In this document: piece by piece, positions 17,342-25,903 of the stretch | Layout of the letters: the number at the start of each line of letters is the position of its first letter | Position numbering within the stretch: position 1 is the stretch's first letter | DNA from: Flavobacterium sp. | GTDB taxonomy: Bacteria; Bacteroidota; Bacteroidia; Flavobacteriales; Flavobacteriaceae | Reading direction: 5' to 3' | Assembly: GCF_024642105.1 (NCBI RefSeq) | Contig: NZ_JAHEBT010000053.1 | Coordinates: forward strand, 335,630-399,629 | DNA length: 64,000 nucleotides | The notes under the pieces: model-generated | The model's input: the letters and a program-made list of their open reading frames with translations, nothing else | The model's database searches: none | Told to the model about the DNA's origin: nothing | Translations under genes and position numbers: made by a program

Positions 17342-19522
17342 TTAATTTCCTAGCTCTAATTGATTTTTTACCAAATTAAAATATTTCCCTTTTAAATTAA
17401 TTAAATCATTATGTGTGCCTTTTTCTACAATACTTCCTTTTTCTAAAACAATAATTTGGTCTGAATTCATTACCGTACTCAAACGATGTGCAACCACTAA
17501 TATAGTCTTCCCCTTAAAATATTTTTCGATATTTCCGACTATAATTTTTTCGTTTTCAGCATCTAATGAATTTGTTGCTTCATCAAAAAAAAGATAATCT
17601 GGATTTTTATAAATTGCCCTCGCAATCAATATTCTCTGTTTTTGTCCTTGACTAATTCCAATGCCTTCTTGTCCGATAAGCGTTTCATATTTCATAGGTA
17701 ACTCTTCAATAAAAGATTTTATATTTGCATTTTCAACTGCCAAATGTAATTTATCTACATCATATTCTTCTTTTAACGAAATATTAAAAGCAATAGAATT
17801 AGAAAAAATAAAACTGTCTTGGAAAATTACCCCACATCTATTTCTCCAAATTTTATCTTCTATAGCCTCAATATTAATTTTATTCAAATTAACAAATCCT
17901 ATTTGGGGCTTATAAAATTTTAAAAGTAATTTAATTAGGGTTGTTTTACCGCTTCCGCTTAAACCAACTATGGCAGTAGTAGTGCCTTTTTTAATTTTAA
18001 AATTTATATTATTTAATACATTTGTAACACCATTATAAGAAAACGACAAATCAATTAACTCAATATCACCATTATTAAAATTTCTTTCTTTTTCTTCTAA
18101 ACTAGATTCTTCAGAAATATCATTAATTTCATTTAGCCGAGTTATACTAACCATTAATAATTGAAAATTTAAAACGCAGTTTATTAATTGTGCAATAGGA
18201 ACATTTACGGCACCAATTACCAAAATTATTGACATCATTGCTCCTAACGATAAAACCCCATTTATTACAGACAAAGCAGAAAAAAATGTTATTAAAATTG
18301 AAGTAAAAAAAGATATAAATCGATAACTTTCATATCGCTGATTTAATTTGAGATTTTTTACATTAGTATTAAAAAGTTCTAATTGAATATTTTCCCATTC
18401 TTTTCTTTTTAAATCGTCTAGATTATTAAGTTTAATCTCTTGGAGTCCTGTTAATAATTCAATATTTTTAGTTTGTTCCTTTCCTAGTAATTTAAATTTT
18501 ATTTTATCTAAAATTTTAATTCTTTCCAAAAAGTTAAAAATCCACATTAATTGCAATGTATTTCCAACAATGAATATAATAAAAATAGATTTAGAAAAGT
18601 ATAAAAGAATTGAACTAAAAACAATTAGACTAAAAAAAGCAAATACACTTTTAAGCAAATCATCTGTCAAAAATTTTTCAATTCTTTTATGGTCATCGAT
18701 TCTTTCAAGTAAATCTCCAATTGTTTTTGAGCAGAAAAATTGAATTGGCAAATTCATTAATTTCTTTAAGAAATCAGAGACTAAACTAAGACTTATTCTC
18801 GAGCTAATATATATAAACAACCATGACCTATAAAATTCATTAACTATTTTACTAACAAACAAAACTATTTGTCCCACTAAAATTAAATACAAAAAAGAAA
18901 AATTTTTAAATCGCACCCCCTTGTCTATAATTTTTTGTGTAAAAAAAGGGAAAACAAATTCAATTACAGACGATAATAAAAGAATAAATGTTAGCAAATA
19001 AACATGTTTTTTATAACTCAGTAAATACTGTAAAACATAAATGAAACTTTTTCTCCTCTTGAAAGTCTCTACTTCATGATGTTTGTAAAGTTCTTTTGTT
19101 GGTCTTAATAATAAAATTGCTCCTTTTCGTTTAAGACCTTTCCATCCATCCAAAAATTGTTTTTTGGTGTACACTAGCCTTCCGATACCTGGATCGCTCA
19201 CGTATATTTTACTTCTAGTAATTTTATAAACAGTAATAAAGTGATTCTGACCCCAGAAAAATATAGCTGGTAAAATAACATTTCCTTCAATCTCGTCGAA
19301 ATCAAGTTCAACAAATAAATTTTCAAATCCAATTTTTGACGAGAGCCTTTCTAATTCAGAAAACATTAATCCTTGTCTGGTAATATTACTTTCTTGGAAA
19401 ATAATATTTCGACTCGAAATATTAACACCGTAATATTTACTGATTGTCCTAATACACGCAAGACCACAATCAGCACTATCTAATTGTTGAATAAAAGGGA
19501 ATTTTTTAAATCTTAGTTTCAT
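17342..19522 (-). CDS. C39-peptidase ABC exporter (RiPP processing and export)
   Basis: 726 aa from the ATG at 19522, chosen because it gives the usual short lead MKLRFKKFPF before the peptidase; an ATG at 19603 would overlap the maturase by 38 bp. The C39 peptidase has Cys19 in DSADCGLACI, His in NHFITVYK and Asp in VSDPGIGR. Six membrane helices (about 165-440) and an ATPase follow: GLSGSGKTT (Walker A), ISQGQKQR (signature, Q for the usual second G), YLFFDEATNSLD (Walker B) and AHRLS. The enzyme cuts leaders after Gly-Gly and exports the core peptide, which matches the precursor at 20932. No HlyD- or TolC-like partner is encoded nearby. Confidence 0.92.
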   Translation of the reverse strand: MKLRFKKFPFIQQLDSADCGLACIRTISKYYGVNISSRNIIFQESNITRQGLMFSELERLSSKIGFENLFVELDFDEIEGNVILPAIFFWGQNHFITVYKITRSKIYVSDPGIGRLVYTKKQFLDGWKGLKRKGAILLLRPTKELYKHHEVETFKRRKSFIYVLQYLLSYKKHVYLLTFILLLSSVIEFVFPFFTQKIIDKGVRFKNFSFLYLILVGQIVLFVSKIVNEFYRSWLFIYISSRISLSLVSDFLKKLMNLPIQFFCSKTIGDLLERIDDHKRIEKFLTDDLLKSVFAFFSLIVFSSILLYFSKSIFIIFIVGNTLQLMWIFNFLERIKILDKIKFKLLGKEQTKNIELLTGLQEIKLNNLDDLKRKEWENIQLELFNTNVKNLKLNQRYESYRFISFFTSILITFFSALSVINGVLSLGAMMSIILVIGAVNVPIAQLINCVLNFQLLMVSITRLNEINDISEESSLEEKERNFNNGDIELIDLSFSYNGVTNVLNNINFKIKKGTTTAIVGLSGSGKTTLIKLLLKFYKPQIGFVNLNKINIEAIEDKIWRNRCGVIFQDSFIFSNSIAFNISLKEEYDVDKLHLAVENANIKSFIEELPMKYETLIGQEGIGISQGQKQRILIARAIYKNPDYLFFDEATNSLDAENEKIIVGNIEKYFKGKTILVVAHRLSTVMNSDQIIVLEKGSIVEKGTHNDLINLKGKYFNLVKNQLELGN

Positions 19523-19565
19523 AATTAAATCTTCAAAGTTAACTGAAGGTTTTATTAGTTTAAAA

Positions 19566-20828
19566 CTATTCTTTAACGTTAGAAAATAATTTATATTTAT
19601 CATTTTTAAAAGACTCAAGTTTTGACGTATATTCAGGGTCAGTTATATCCGATAATTTTTTTTCAATAATTATTTTAGCATCTTCATAAGTTAATTTAGA
19701 AATCCCCGTTTCAATTTTCAATTCTATTGGCAAAGAATCAATTACAGCATTTTGGATATGTGTTATTAATCTTAATAAATCATCACAATATATTGTTGGA
19801 TTGTTAAATCCATTTAATGAACTGTATCTGTGTGGCAAATAACCACCCCCACAAATTTCTTGAACAGGGCATGCTAAACATTTCCTTGGTAAATATTTTC
19901 CAGAATTATAATAGACGTCAATAAGTTCTGATTTGCTTATTTCATCTATTTCATGGGTATTTATATTAATACCATTTTTAGTAAATGAATCTCCACATGC
20001 TTTTAAAACGTCTACAGCTTCTAAATCTCCATTAGTTTCTAATACCAATACGTTGTTTTCACTTATCCCTAATGAATCTAAACTCTGGTTTTCCCCAATT
20101 ATTTCCTTAATTATCATATCGAATAAACGAATTCTATAATTTTGCTTATCTTCAGAATACCATTTATTAAAAATTTCAATGTACCATTCTGCAGGGGATA
20201 TGATATTATTAAAAACAGAGTCTTTAGTATCGTAGTTTGCATCTAATAGTAAAATCTCAACAGATTTTAAGTTTAAACTTTTAAAATGATTATAATATTC
20301 TATTGGATCTGATTGTAAATTCATAACTGACAGAATTCCAGTACTTAGATTGTTATTTTTTAAAACCTGTATACCATTGATAACCTTTTCATAAGTTCCA
20401 TTTCCATTTTTATCAACCCTAAACTTATCATTTTCATTTTTTTCTCCATCTAAACTTACCCCAATATTTATATCGTATTTTTTAAACAATTTGCACCACT
20501 CATTATCAATAAGTATTGCATTAGTTTGAAGATAGAAAAAAACCTTAATTTTATTATCTTTTAAAATATTGAAATGATTTATGAAAATTTCAAACTCTGA
20601 TTTATTCATCAGTAAGGGTTCTCCTCCGTGAATAATAATCCCTAGAGCATCTATTTTGTTTTCTAGTAAGTGTGAAAGTATTTTTTTTACAAAATTTTCT
20701 GTTGTTGTACTTTCAATAAATTTAGGTTGTAATTTGTAGGATAAGTCTCCAAGATTGTACATATAACAATAAGAGCAATTAATATTACAGCGACTTGCAA
20801 TTTTTACTACAATTTTATCTATTTTCAT
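19566..20828 (-). CDS. Radical SAM/SPASM peptide maturase (cyclophane-forming type)
   Basis: 420 aa. Residues 14-21, CNINCSYC, bind the first [4Fe-4S] cluster; Cys14/18/21 are followed by YMYN. The SAM-binding GGEP motif appears as IHGGEPLL. The C-terminal SPASM-like region (about 315-350) has CLACPVQEICGGGYLPHRY and NGFNNPTIYC. HRY plus NGFxNPxxYC is characteristic of the FxsB/GrrM/XyeB group, which links an aromatic ring to a residue two positions later (three-residue cyclophane). It sits between precursor and exporter. The substrate is inferred to be the 59-aa peptide just upstream. The ring chemistry is inference from the family, not shown by the sequence. Confidence 0.88.
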   Translation of the reverse strand: MKIDKIVVKIASRCNINCSYCYMYNLGDLSYKLQPKFIESTTTENFVKKILSHLLENKIDALGIIIHGGEPLLMNKSEFEIFINHFNILKDNKIKVFFYLQTNAILIDNEWCKLFKKYDINIGVSLDGEKNENDKFRVDKNGNGTYEKVINGIQVLKNNNLSTGILSVMNLQSDPIEYYNHFKSLNLKSVEILLLDANYDTKDSVFNNIISPAEWYIEIFNKWYSEDKQNYRIRLFDMIIKEIIGENQSLDSLGISENNVLVLETNGDLEAVDVLKACGDSFTKNGININTHEIDEISKSELIDVYYNSGKYLPRKCLACPVQEICGGGYLPHRYSSLNGFNNPTIYCDDLLRLITHIQNAVIDSLPIELKIETGISKLTYEDAKIIIEKKLSDITDPEYTSKLESFKNDKYKLFSNVKE

Positions 20829-20889
20829 TTATTTTCAGGATTTGTTTATGTAAAAAAATTAAACTAAAAAAAGAATTATTTTAATATAG

Positions 20890-20920
20890 AAACCGTCTAA
20901 AAATATTCTTCAGACGGTTT
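20890..20920 (-). terminator. Hairpin between precursor and maturase genes
   Basis: AAACCGTCT (20890-20898) pairs with AGACGGTTT (20912-20920). It lies 11 bp after the precursor stop. Such partial terminators give more precursor than enzyme transcript in RiPP operons. Confidence 0.65.
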
Positions 20921-20931
20921 CAAATTAATTA

Positions 20932-21111
20932 TTACGCTTGTGTCCAAATAGCCTTAGCGAAAGTTACCTGTGCAAAATCATCAGGGACGATACCCCCAGA
21001 TAAAGACATATTAGCTACATCTAATGCAGCTTTTTTTAGCACCGGATTTTCAATTAAACTAATTGAATTTTCTAATGATTTTGAATCATTTTTGTTTAAT
21101 TTAAATTTCAT
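20932..21111 (-). CDS. RiPP precursor peptide with Gly-Gly leader and three cyclophane motifs
   Basis: 59 aa, not previously called. The leader MKFKLNKNDSKSLENSISLI...NMSLSGG ends in Gly-Gly, the cleavage signal for the C39 exporter downstream. The predicted core is IVPDDFAQVTFAKAIWTQA (19 residues). It contains three aromatic-X-X motifs, F-A-Q, F-A-K and W-T-Q, spaced regularly, as required for three-residue cyclophanes made by this type of radical SAM enzyme. There is no Cys, and only Thr as a hydroxyl residue, in the core, so lanthionine chemistry is excluded. It lies immediately upstream of the maturase, on the same strand. Confidence 0.85.
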   Translation of the reverse strand: MKFKLNKNDSKSLENSISLIENPVLKKAALDVANMSLSGGIVPDDFAQVTFAKAIWTQA

Positions 21112-21135
21112 TTTATATTTATTTAAGATTAGTGA

Positions 21136-21201
21136 CTATTCTTTTAGAGTCATAAAGTCAATATCGGACTCGCTTGCAAGCATTCTTTTAATATGTTTCA
21201 C
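21136..21201 (-). CDS. Possible 21-aa ORF coupled to the outer-membrane gene
   Basis: A GTG start 2 bp after the barrel gene's TAG is preceded by the SD-like TAGGAG and encodes a peptide ending LASESDIDFMTLKE. It precedes the precursor by 24 bp. It could be a leader that passes ribosomes to the precursor, or chance. Weak support. Confidence 0.3.
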   Translation of the reverse strand: MKHIKRMLASESDIDFMTLKE

Positions 21202-21203
21202 TC

Positions 21204-23591
21204 CTATTTAGTTCTTCTTTCTTCATCTTTATTACTAAATTCTCTTTTATCATCTTTAATTAACTTACCGAATTTATAAAGCACGGAAAACCTAATCTTT
21301 TGACTGTCGGGGTAGTCAAATTTTTCTTGTATAATATTATTTACATTATTACTAAAAACAATTGCACTAGTTTTAAAAATGTCACTTATGCTTATAGCTA
21401 GCTGTAATCGTTTGTCACACAATTCTTTTCTCAATCCAGCGTCAAATTTATAGTAAGCAGTTGTTTTATAGCTGTTTGATATAGATGCTGATTGGTAAAT
21501 AAAATTGATTTCAGCTTTTAATGTTTTTAATTTGTTCAGATTAAAACTATTGAAACTTGAAAAATATACACTCCACATTTTAATCTGTGGAAGTGTTTCT
21601 TTCAAGATAGAATTTGTTTCAGAATAAGATATATCCAACCCATTATTACTTACCCATCCAGTAATTTTATTATAGGTAAAATTTTCAGATAATCCATAAG
21701 TCATATTTGAGAAAAAATTATACGGAATCGTATATTGATAATTTAACAAATTGTCAGTAATTGTTATTTGATCGATGCCTTTATTTATATAATTAAAGTA
21801 CACTGAATTATATAAATTACCTTTTGTAAATGAGAACTCTAGATTGTTACTAAAATATGGTGATAGGTAAGGGTTTCCTACTGTATAATTTGTAGAGGTC
21901 GAGTAAATCCTGAACGGATTTAATAAATTATATGAAGGTCTTTCTATCCTTCTGCTGTAGTTCAATGAGAATACTGCTTCTTTTAAAGTATTATATGTCC
22001 AATAAAAAGTGGGAAATAATTCTGTATAATTATTCTTATAGACGCTATTTTGTTCTATTAATGTACTTGTATTATAAGTATTTTCTAATCTCAACCCTAT
22101 TTGAATAGTCAACTTTTTTGACAATTCTTTACTTGCTGAAACATATAGTGCTTGATTATTTTCGTTGTAGAGAAAATGATTACTTTTATTGACATCCAAC
22201 TTATATTGATTAGAAAGAATATCATAAAATAAGGTTTCATTATCATTTTTTGTAATAGATAACTTGCCCCCAAACGATAGCTTAGTCCAACTTAAAGGCA
22301 CTGTAAAATCTATCTTTGATGAATAAATTTTAATATTTTGAATTCCGTTATTATAAGCTAGAAAAGAACGATTAGGCTTTAACTCTTCGTTTGAAAAAAA
22401 GGTATTTGTATTAAAATTGTTATTATTAGAATAATCATAATTAAAATAATCAAAATCGAAGGATAAATTTCTGCCCAAAGTATCAAGTTTAGTAACACTA
22501 TGAAAATTCAATGAAGTTGTTATTCTATGAATATTTTTTAATGATGATGTTTTTATTATTGAATCCAAGTTGTTTTTAACACTAATTTTAGATTCATTAG
22601 TAGATTTTATATCAGATAAATTTTCGTTTCTATTATATTCTAAACCGACAATTGTATTAGATTTTATTTTATAATCTAATACAATTCTTTGTGAAATATT
22701 ATCTCGTGAGTTTTTTACGTTATAAGTTTCATCCCATAAGTAATTAGGATAATAAATATTGTATTTCTGAATTGGAACAACAATTCCTTTTGAAAAATCA
22801 AAATTTGAAATAATTGTTAGTTTATTTTTTTGGTAATTTATAACTCCTCCAAAACCATTTGTTCCTTTTATTGCCTGAGTATATGATGTCTTTACATTTC
22901 CACTAAAATAATTTTTTTTTGCTTTTTTTAATACAATGTTTACCAAACCGCTATTTCCTTGGGCATCATATTTTGCAGGAGGAGAGCTAATAACTTCTAT
23001 TTTAGAAATATTATCAAAAGAAATATTTTTAAGTAAATTAGTTAAATCTTCCCCTGATAGTTGAATTAATCTATCATCAATCATAACTCCAATTGTCGAT
23101 TTACCAGCAATTGATATTGAATTCTCCTGTATTATTAAGCCTGGTGTTGCTTTCAATGCATCAATTGCATCACCACCAACTAGCGTGGAATATTCTGCAT
23201 TAAAAACCAGCCTATCTACCTTTCTTTCTATGAGTTTCTTTTTACTTGTTACTACAACCTCATCTAATTGTTTTTTACTCACATCTGTTTTTAAAATACC
23301 TAAATCTAAATTTTTAGTCAAATTCATTTTTTGTCTCCATAAAATTTCCCCTAACTGTCTAACTTGTAAAATATATTCTCCTTTTTCTATAATTGATAAA
23401 AATTCACCATTGATATTAGTCAATTCACTTTTTACTGCAATAGAGTCTTTAGTTAAAACAAGTAGTTCAATAAGATTTAGAGGCTCATCTTTTTGATTCA
23501 CAATTTTGCCTGTTAACTTTATTTGAGAAAACAAAGCAACTGGAATAAACATTAGTATTAGTATTACTAAACGAGAAATTTTATTCATCAA
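21204..23591 (-). CDS. TonB-dependent-type outer-membrane beta-barrel protein
   Basis: 795 aa. A signal peptide (1-23) is followed by a carboxypeptidase-regulatory/CNA-B-like domain (about 25-105: KLTGKIVNQKDEPLNLIELLVL), a plug (about 108-225: DEVVVTSKKK, DALKATPGLI, IEVISSPPAKYDAQGNSGLVNIVLKK) and a barrel resembling the outer-membrane beta-barrel 3 family, ending in a short charged tail (about 15 residues). It is first in the RiPP operon, 92 bp from the precursor. It may take up or release the mature peptide, or be its receptor for self-sensing. The operon has no TolC or HlyD, so a route through the outer membrane is otherwise missing. Confidence 0.85.
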   Translation of the reverse strand: MMNKISRLVILILMFIPVALFSQIKLTGKIVNQKDEPLNLIELLVLTKDSIAVKSELTNINGEFLSIIEKGEYILQVRQLGEILWRQKMNLTKNLDLGILKTDVSKKQLDEVVVTSKKKLIERKVDRLVFNAEYSTLVGGDAIDALKATPGLIIQENSISIAGKSTIGVMIDDRLIQLSGEDLTNLLKNISFDNISKIEVISSPPAKYDAQGNSGLVNIVLKKAKKNYFSGNVKTSYTQAIKGTNGFGGVINYQKNKLTIISNFDFSKGIVVPIQKYNIYYPNYLWDETYNVKNSRDNISQRIVLDYKIKSNTIVGLEYNRNENLSDIKSTNESKISVKNNLDSIIKTSSLKNIHRITTSLNFHSVTKLDTLGRNLSFDFDYFNYDYSNNNNFNTNTFFSNEELKPNRSFLAYNNGIQNIKIYSSKIDFTVPLSWTKLSFGGKLSITKNDNETLFYDILSNQYKLDVNKSNHFLYNENNQALYVSASKELSKKLTIQIGLRLENTYNTSTLIEQNSVYKNNYTELFPTFYWTYNTLKEAVFSLNYSRRIERPSYNLLNPFRIYSTSTNYTVGNPYLSPYFSNNLEFSFTKGNLYNSVYFNYINKGIDQITITDNLLNYQYTIPYNFFSNMTYGLSENFTYNKITGWVSNNGLDISYSETNSILKETLPQIKMWSVYFSSFNSFNLNKLKTLKAEINFIYQSASISNSYKTTAYYKFDAGLRKELCDKRLQLAISISDIFKTSAIVFSNNVNNIIQEKFDYPDSQKIRFSVLYKFGKLIKDDKREFSNKDEERRTK

Positions 23592-23691
23592 TTATTGAAT
23601 TTTAAATATATTTATATGAAAAGCTAATTTTGAGGTATTGTGTTTTTATAAAAAATCTATTAAATAATTAATAATATTATCTATAAATATT

Positions 23692-23707
23692 AGGTATAAC
23701 TATACCT
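23692..23707. promoter_or_regulatory. Palindromic operator candidate upstream of RiPP operon
   Basis: AGGTATA-ac-TATACCT is a perfect 7+7 dyad about 100 bp upstream of the barrel-protein start. Spacing and symmetry suit a dimeric LuxR/NarL-type regulator; one is encoded 130 bp away at 23836. Confidence 0.45.
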
Positions 23708-23771
23708 GGCATGAATAAATAAAAATTACTCATACCGAAAATATAAATAAGAAATTGATTACGTATACAGC

Positions 23772-23803
23772 AAAAACAACCTTTAACAAAAAAGGTTGTT
23801 TTT
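23772..23803. terminator. Intrinsic terminator (bidirectional)
   Basis: A 13-bp stem (23772-23784 with 23791-23803, loop aacaaa) has A and T runs at its ends. It follows the response-regulator gene (stop at 23836, minus) and isolates it from the RiPP operon. Confidence 0.75.
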
Positions 23804-23835
23804 AAGTAAATCATGTTAAAATTTACTAGGTAAGT

Positions 23836-24501
23836 CTAAATAAATCCTTGCTTAATTGCTTCTTTTACCAGACTAGAGTCATCAGTAACCTCAAAAGTTT
23901 TTTTCATTCTGATGATACGCTTTTGGATTGCGCTTGTTGTCAGAAAGATAACCCCTTCTAACTCTTTTATTTTAAACCCTTTCGATAAATACAAAAGAAT
24001 TTGTCGATTGTAATCTTCAACCATCAACTCTTTTTTCCATATTTCATTAATACAATTTTTTACAGTATTACTTAAATATGTGTTTCCATAAATTATCTCT
24101 ATCACAGCTTGCTGTAATTTTTCAGGAGTAATATCGGTTTTTATTATAAACCCATCAGGCCTTACTTTCTTGTAAATTTCATATACAATAATAACTTCAG
24201 TATGAGCAGTAAGAATAATAACTTTACAATTAGGCATCTCTTTTCTAATAAAAATAGCCAAATCACTTCCAGACAGAATAGATTTTTCTTCGTAACTAGG
24301 TAACCCTTTATCGATTATAGCAATGTCAAAAAACTGTTTTTCTGAAATGCATCTTAAGATATTTTTGTAAGCTTCTTCACAATTATAAGCTTTAGTGAAA
24401 ACAGGGTGATGTTCCCCGAAAGAGCCTCCAGTAAGAGAATTAACATATCCTTCTACAGTCATGGGGTGGTCATCTACAACAAATACATTCATTACAAACA
24501 T
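23836..24501 (-). CDS. LuxR/NarL-type response regulator
   Basis: 221 aa. The receiver domain has the acidic pair D10/D11, phosphoacceptor Asp64 (IAIIDKGLP), Thr in ILTAH and Lys in FIIKTD. The C-terminal region corresponds to a GerE-type helix-turn-helix (LLYLSKGFKIKELEGVIFLTTSAIQKRIIRM), more divergent than usual. An in-frame ATG at 24492 gives a more typical start (MNVFVVDDHP). The likely partner is the HisKA_3 kinase at 25904, the usual phosphodonor class for this regulator type. It is divergent from the LytTR gene (88-bp gap) and downstream of nothing else; the RiPP operon starts 245 bp beyond its end. Confidence 0.85.
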   Translation of the reverse strand: MFVMNVFVVDDHPMTVEGYVNSLTGGSFGEHHPVFTKAYNCEEAYKNILRCISEKQFFDIAIIDKGLPSYEEKSILSGSDLAIFIRKEMPNCKVIILTAHTEVIIVYEIYKKVRPDGFIIKTDITPEKLQQAVIEIIYGNTYLSNTVKNCINEIWKKELMVEDYNRQILLYLSKGFKIKELEGVIFLTTSAIQKRIIRMKKTFEVTDDSSLVKEAIKQGFI

Positions 24502-24589
24502 TTTAACTTTAACAAAATATGTAGTTTTTCTACAAAAAAATAAATTAATTCTACTTTAAATTACAACTTATAATTCTTAGTAAAATGAT

Positions 24590-25303
24590 ATGCGTTTTTC
24601 TTTTCTCATTATTGACAATAATACCATAACTATTAAGAAAACTTTAGAACTATTCGAAAATTTTCCCAATTATTTTTGTGCTGGTGTTTTCAAAGATAAT
24701 CAAACGGCCATAAATCAAATTATAAAATTAAAGCCGCAACTCATATTTATTGGAATTCCTTTTAAATCTAATGAAGGAGATTTATCCTTTACAACTATTA
24801 CAGAGCTATTCCAATATGTAGACACAATGCCATATTTCATAGGATTAACATCATCTCCTAATTATGCACTTGAGGCAATCCAATCAGGATTTTCCGACTA
24901 TATTCTAAAACCATTAAACCTACACCAATTAGGGAAAAGTCTATTTAAATTTGAAAAAAGAAACCCTTCTACATCTGTAGCTACTATTTGTATCAAATCT
25001 TATAGTGACTATCAATTTGTAGCATTACAGGACATCATTTACTTAAAGGCAGACAACAACACAACTGACATCCAAATGCATAATGGGAAAATCGTAAATG
25101 CTTATAAAACATTAAAACATTTTGAAATTACCTTGCCATTTTACTTTTTAAGGATTCATAAAAGTTATATCGTCAACATTAATCATGTTTCACGAATTCA
25201 TTTGAGCAAATCAAAATGTTATATGAATTATAATGAAATACTACCATTTTCTTTGAACTATAGAGATAACATCGATGCTATAGTAAGAAAAATAAATATA
25301 TAG
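24590..25303 (+). CDS. LytTR-type regulator with degenerate receiver
   Basis: 237 aa. Residues 1-115 fold like a receiver, and Thr (GLTSS) and Lys (ILKPL) are kept, but the phosphoacceptor position is Gly55 (LIFIGIPF; normally LD) and the acidic pair is D9-N10. It is unlikely to be phosphorylated at the usual site. Residues 130-237 are a LytTR DNA-binding domain (ICIKSYSDYQFVALQDIIYLKADNN, FLRIHKSYIVNINHVSRI). LytTR regulators often control bacteriocin or peptide loci. It lies back to back with the LuxR-type regulator. Confidence 0.85.
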   Translation: MRFSFLIIDNNTITIKKTLELFENFPNYFCAGVFKDNQTAINQIIKLKPQLIFIGIPFKSNEGDLSFTTITELFQYVDTMPYFIGLTSSPNYALEAIQSGFSDYILKPLNLHQLGKSLFKFEKRNPSTSVATICIKSYSDYQFVALQDIIYLKADNNTTDIQMHNGKIVNAYKTLKHFEITLPFYFLRIHKSYIVNINHVSRIHLSKSKCYMNYNEILPFSLNYRDNIDAIVRKINI

Positions 25304-25639
25304 TTTTTCTAAATCTGAAAAAAATCTAGATTTAATTTCCATATTCTGTTAAACAATAGATTTCACCCTCTACATATCCTATAAAACTATTGAAATAACG
25401 TTACTCACCAAAACCATCCTCTGATTTAATAATTTCTTGGCTTTTACTCGTTAATTTGTCATAGTTATAATTAAACAGAAGCTTCTAAATAATTATTGAG
25501 GATGGGGAAAATCTGCTTTTAGAAGTTTCATTCTCGGTAATTTAGAACGGTCAATTCCCGACTTTTCTTAAAAAAAGGTACCCCAATTTAGGATGAGTAC
25601 CAGTGTAAACTATTCCCTAATTTTTAAACATTTTTTTTT
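25304..25639. other. Intergenic, no gene seen
   Basis: 336 bp between the LytTR gene and the small lipoprotein. It contains a short dyad ggtac...gtacc (25577-25601). No ORF with a credible start. Confidence 0.4.
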
Positions 25640-25834
25640 ATGAAAAAGCTACTAATTGTTATGTGCTGTATTTCAGCTATTACTCTAATGTCTTCATGTA
25701 CCACGGATAGTATTGAAGATTTTAAAAACACAACTAATAAAAACATTTCAAAAGTTGTTATCGATTCGATTGGAAGACTAAATTCTATCGACCTTGGGAT
25801 TGGAGATATCGATAAAGATAAAACCAAAACATAA
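25640..25834 (+). CDS. Small lipoprotein
   Basis: 64 aa. The lipobox LMSSC at residues 16-20 is followed by a short polar mature part (about 45 residues, Asp/Lys/Thr-rich, ending DIDKDKTKT). It is followed by a strong terminator, so it is transcribed alone or as the first small message before the kinase. Position between regulators and kinase suggests a sensing or signalling role, but nothing in the sequence proves it. Confidence 0.65.
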   Translation: MKKLLIVMCCISAITLMSSCTTDSIEDFKNTTNKNISKVVIDSIGRLNSIDLGIGDIDKDKTKT

Positions 25835-25849
25835 AAATCATAATAATTA

Positions 25850-25890
25850 AACCAGACAATCAGTTTAAAAAACATTTTGTCTGGTTTTTA
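25850..25890 (+). terminator. Intrinsic terminator after small lipoprotein
   Basis: aaccagacaa (25850-25859) pairs with ttgtctggtt (25877-25886), followed by ttta. It ends 14 bp before the kinase start. Confidence 0.7.
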
Positions 25891-25903
25891 ATCTTTATTT
25901 TTG

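Noticed and set aside
20890..20930. Second precursor peptide between the first precursor and the maturase
   Set aside because: The gap holds only a terminator-like hairpin and AT-rich leader; no ORF with a Gly-Gly motif.
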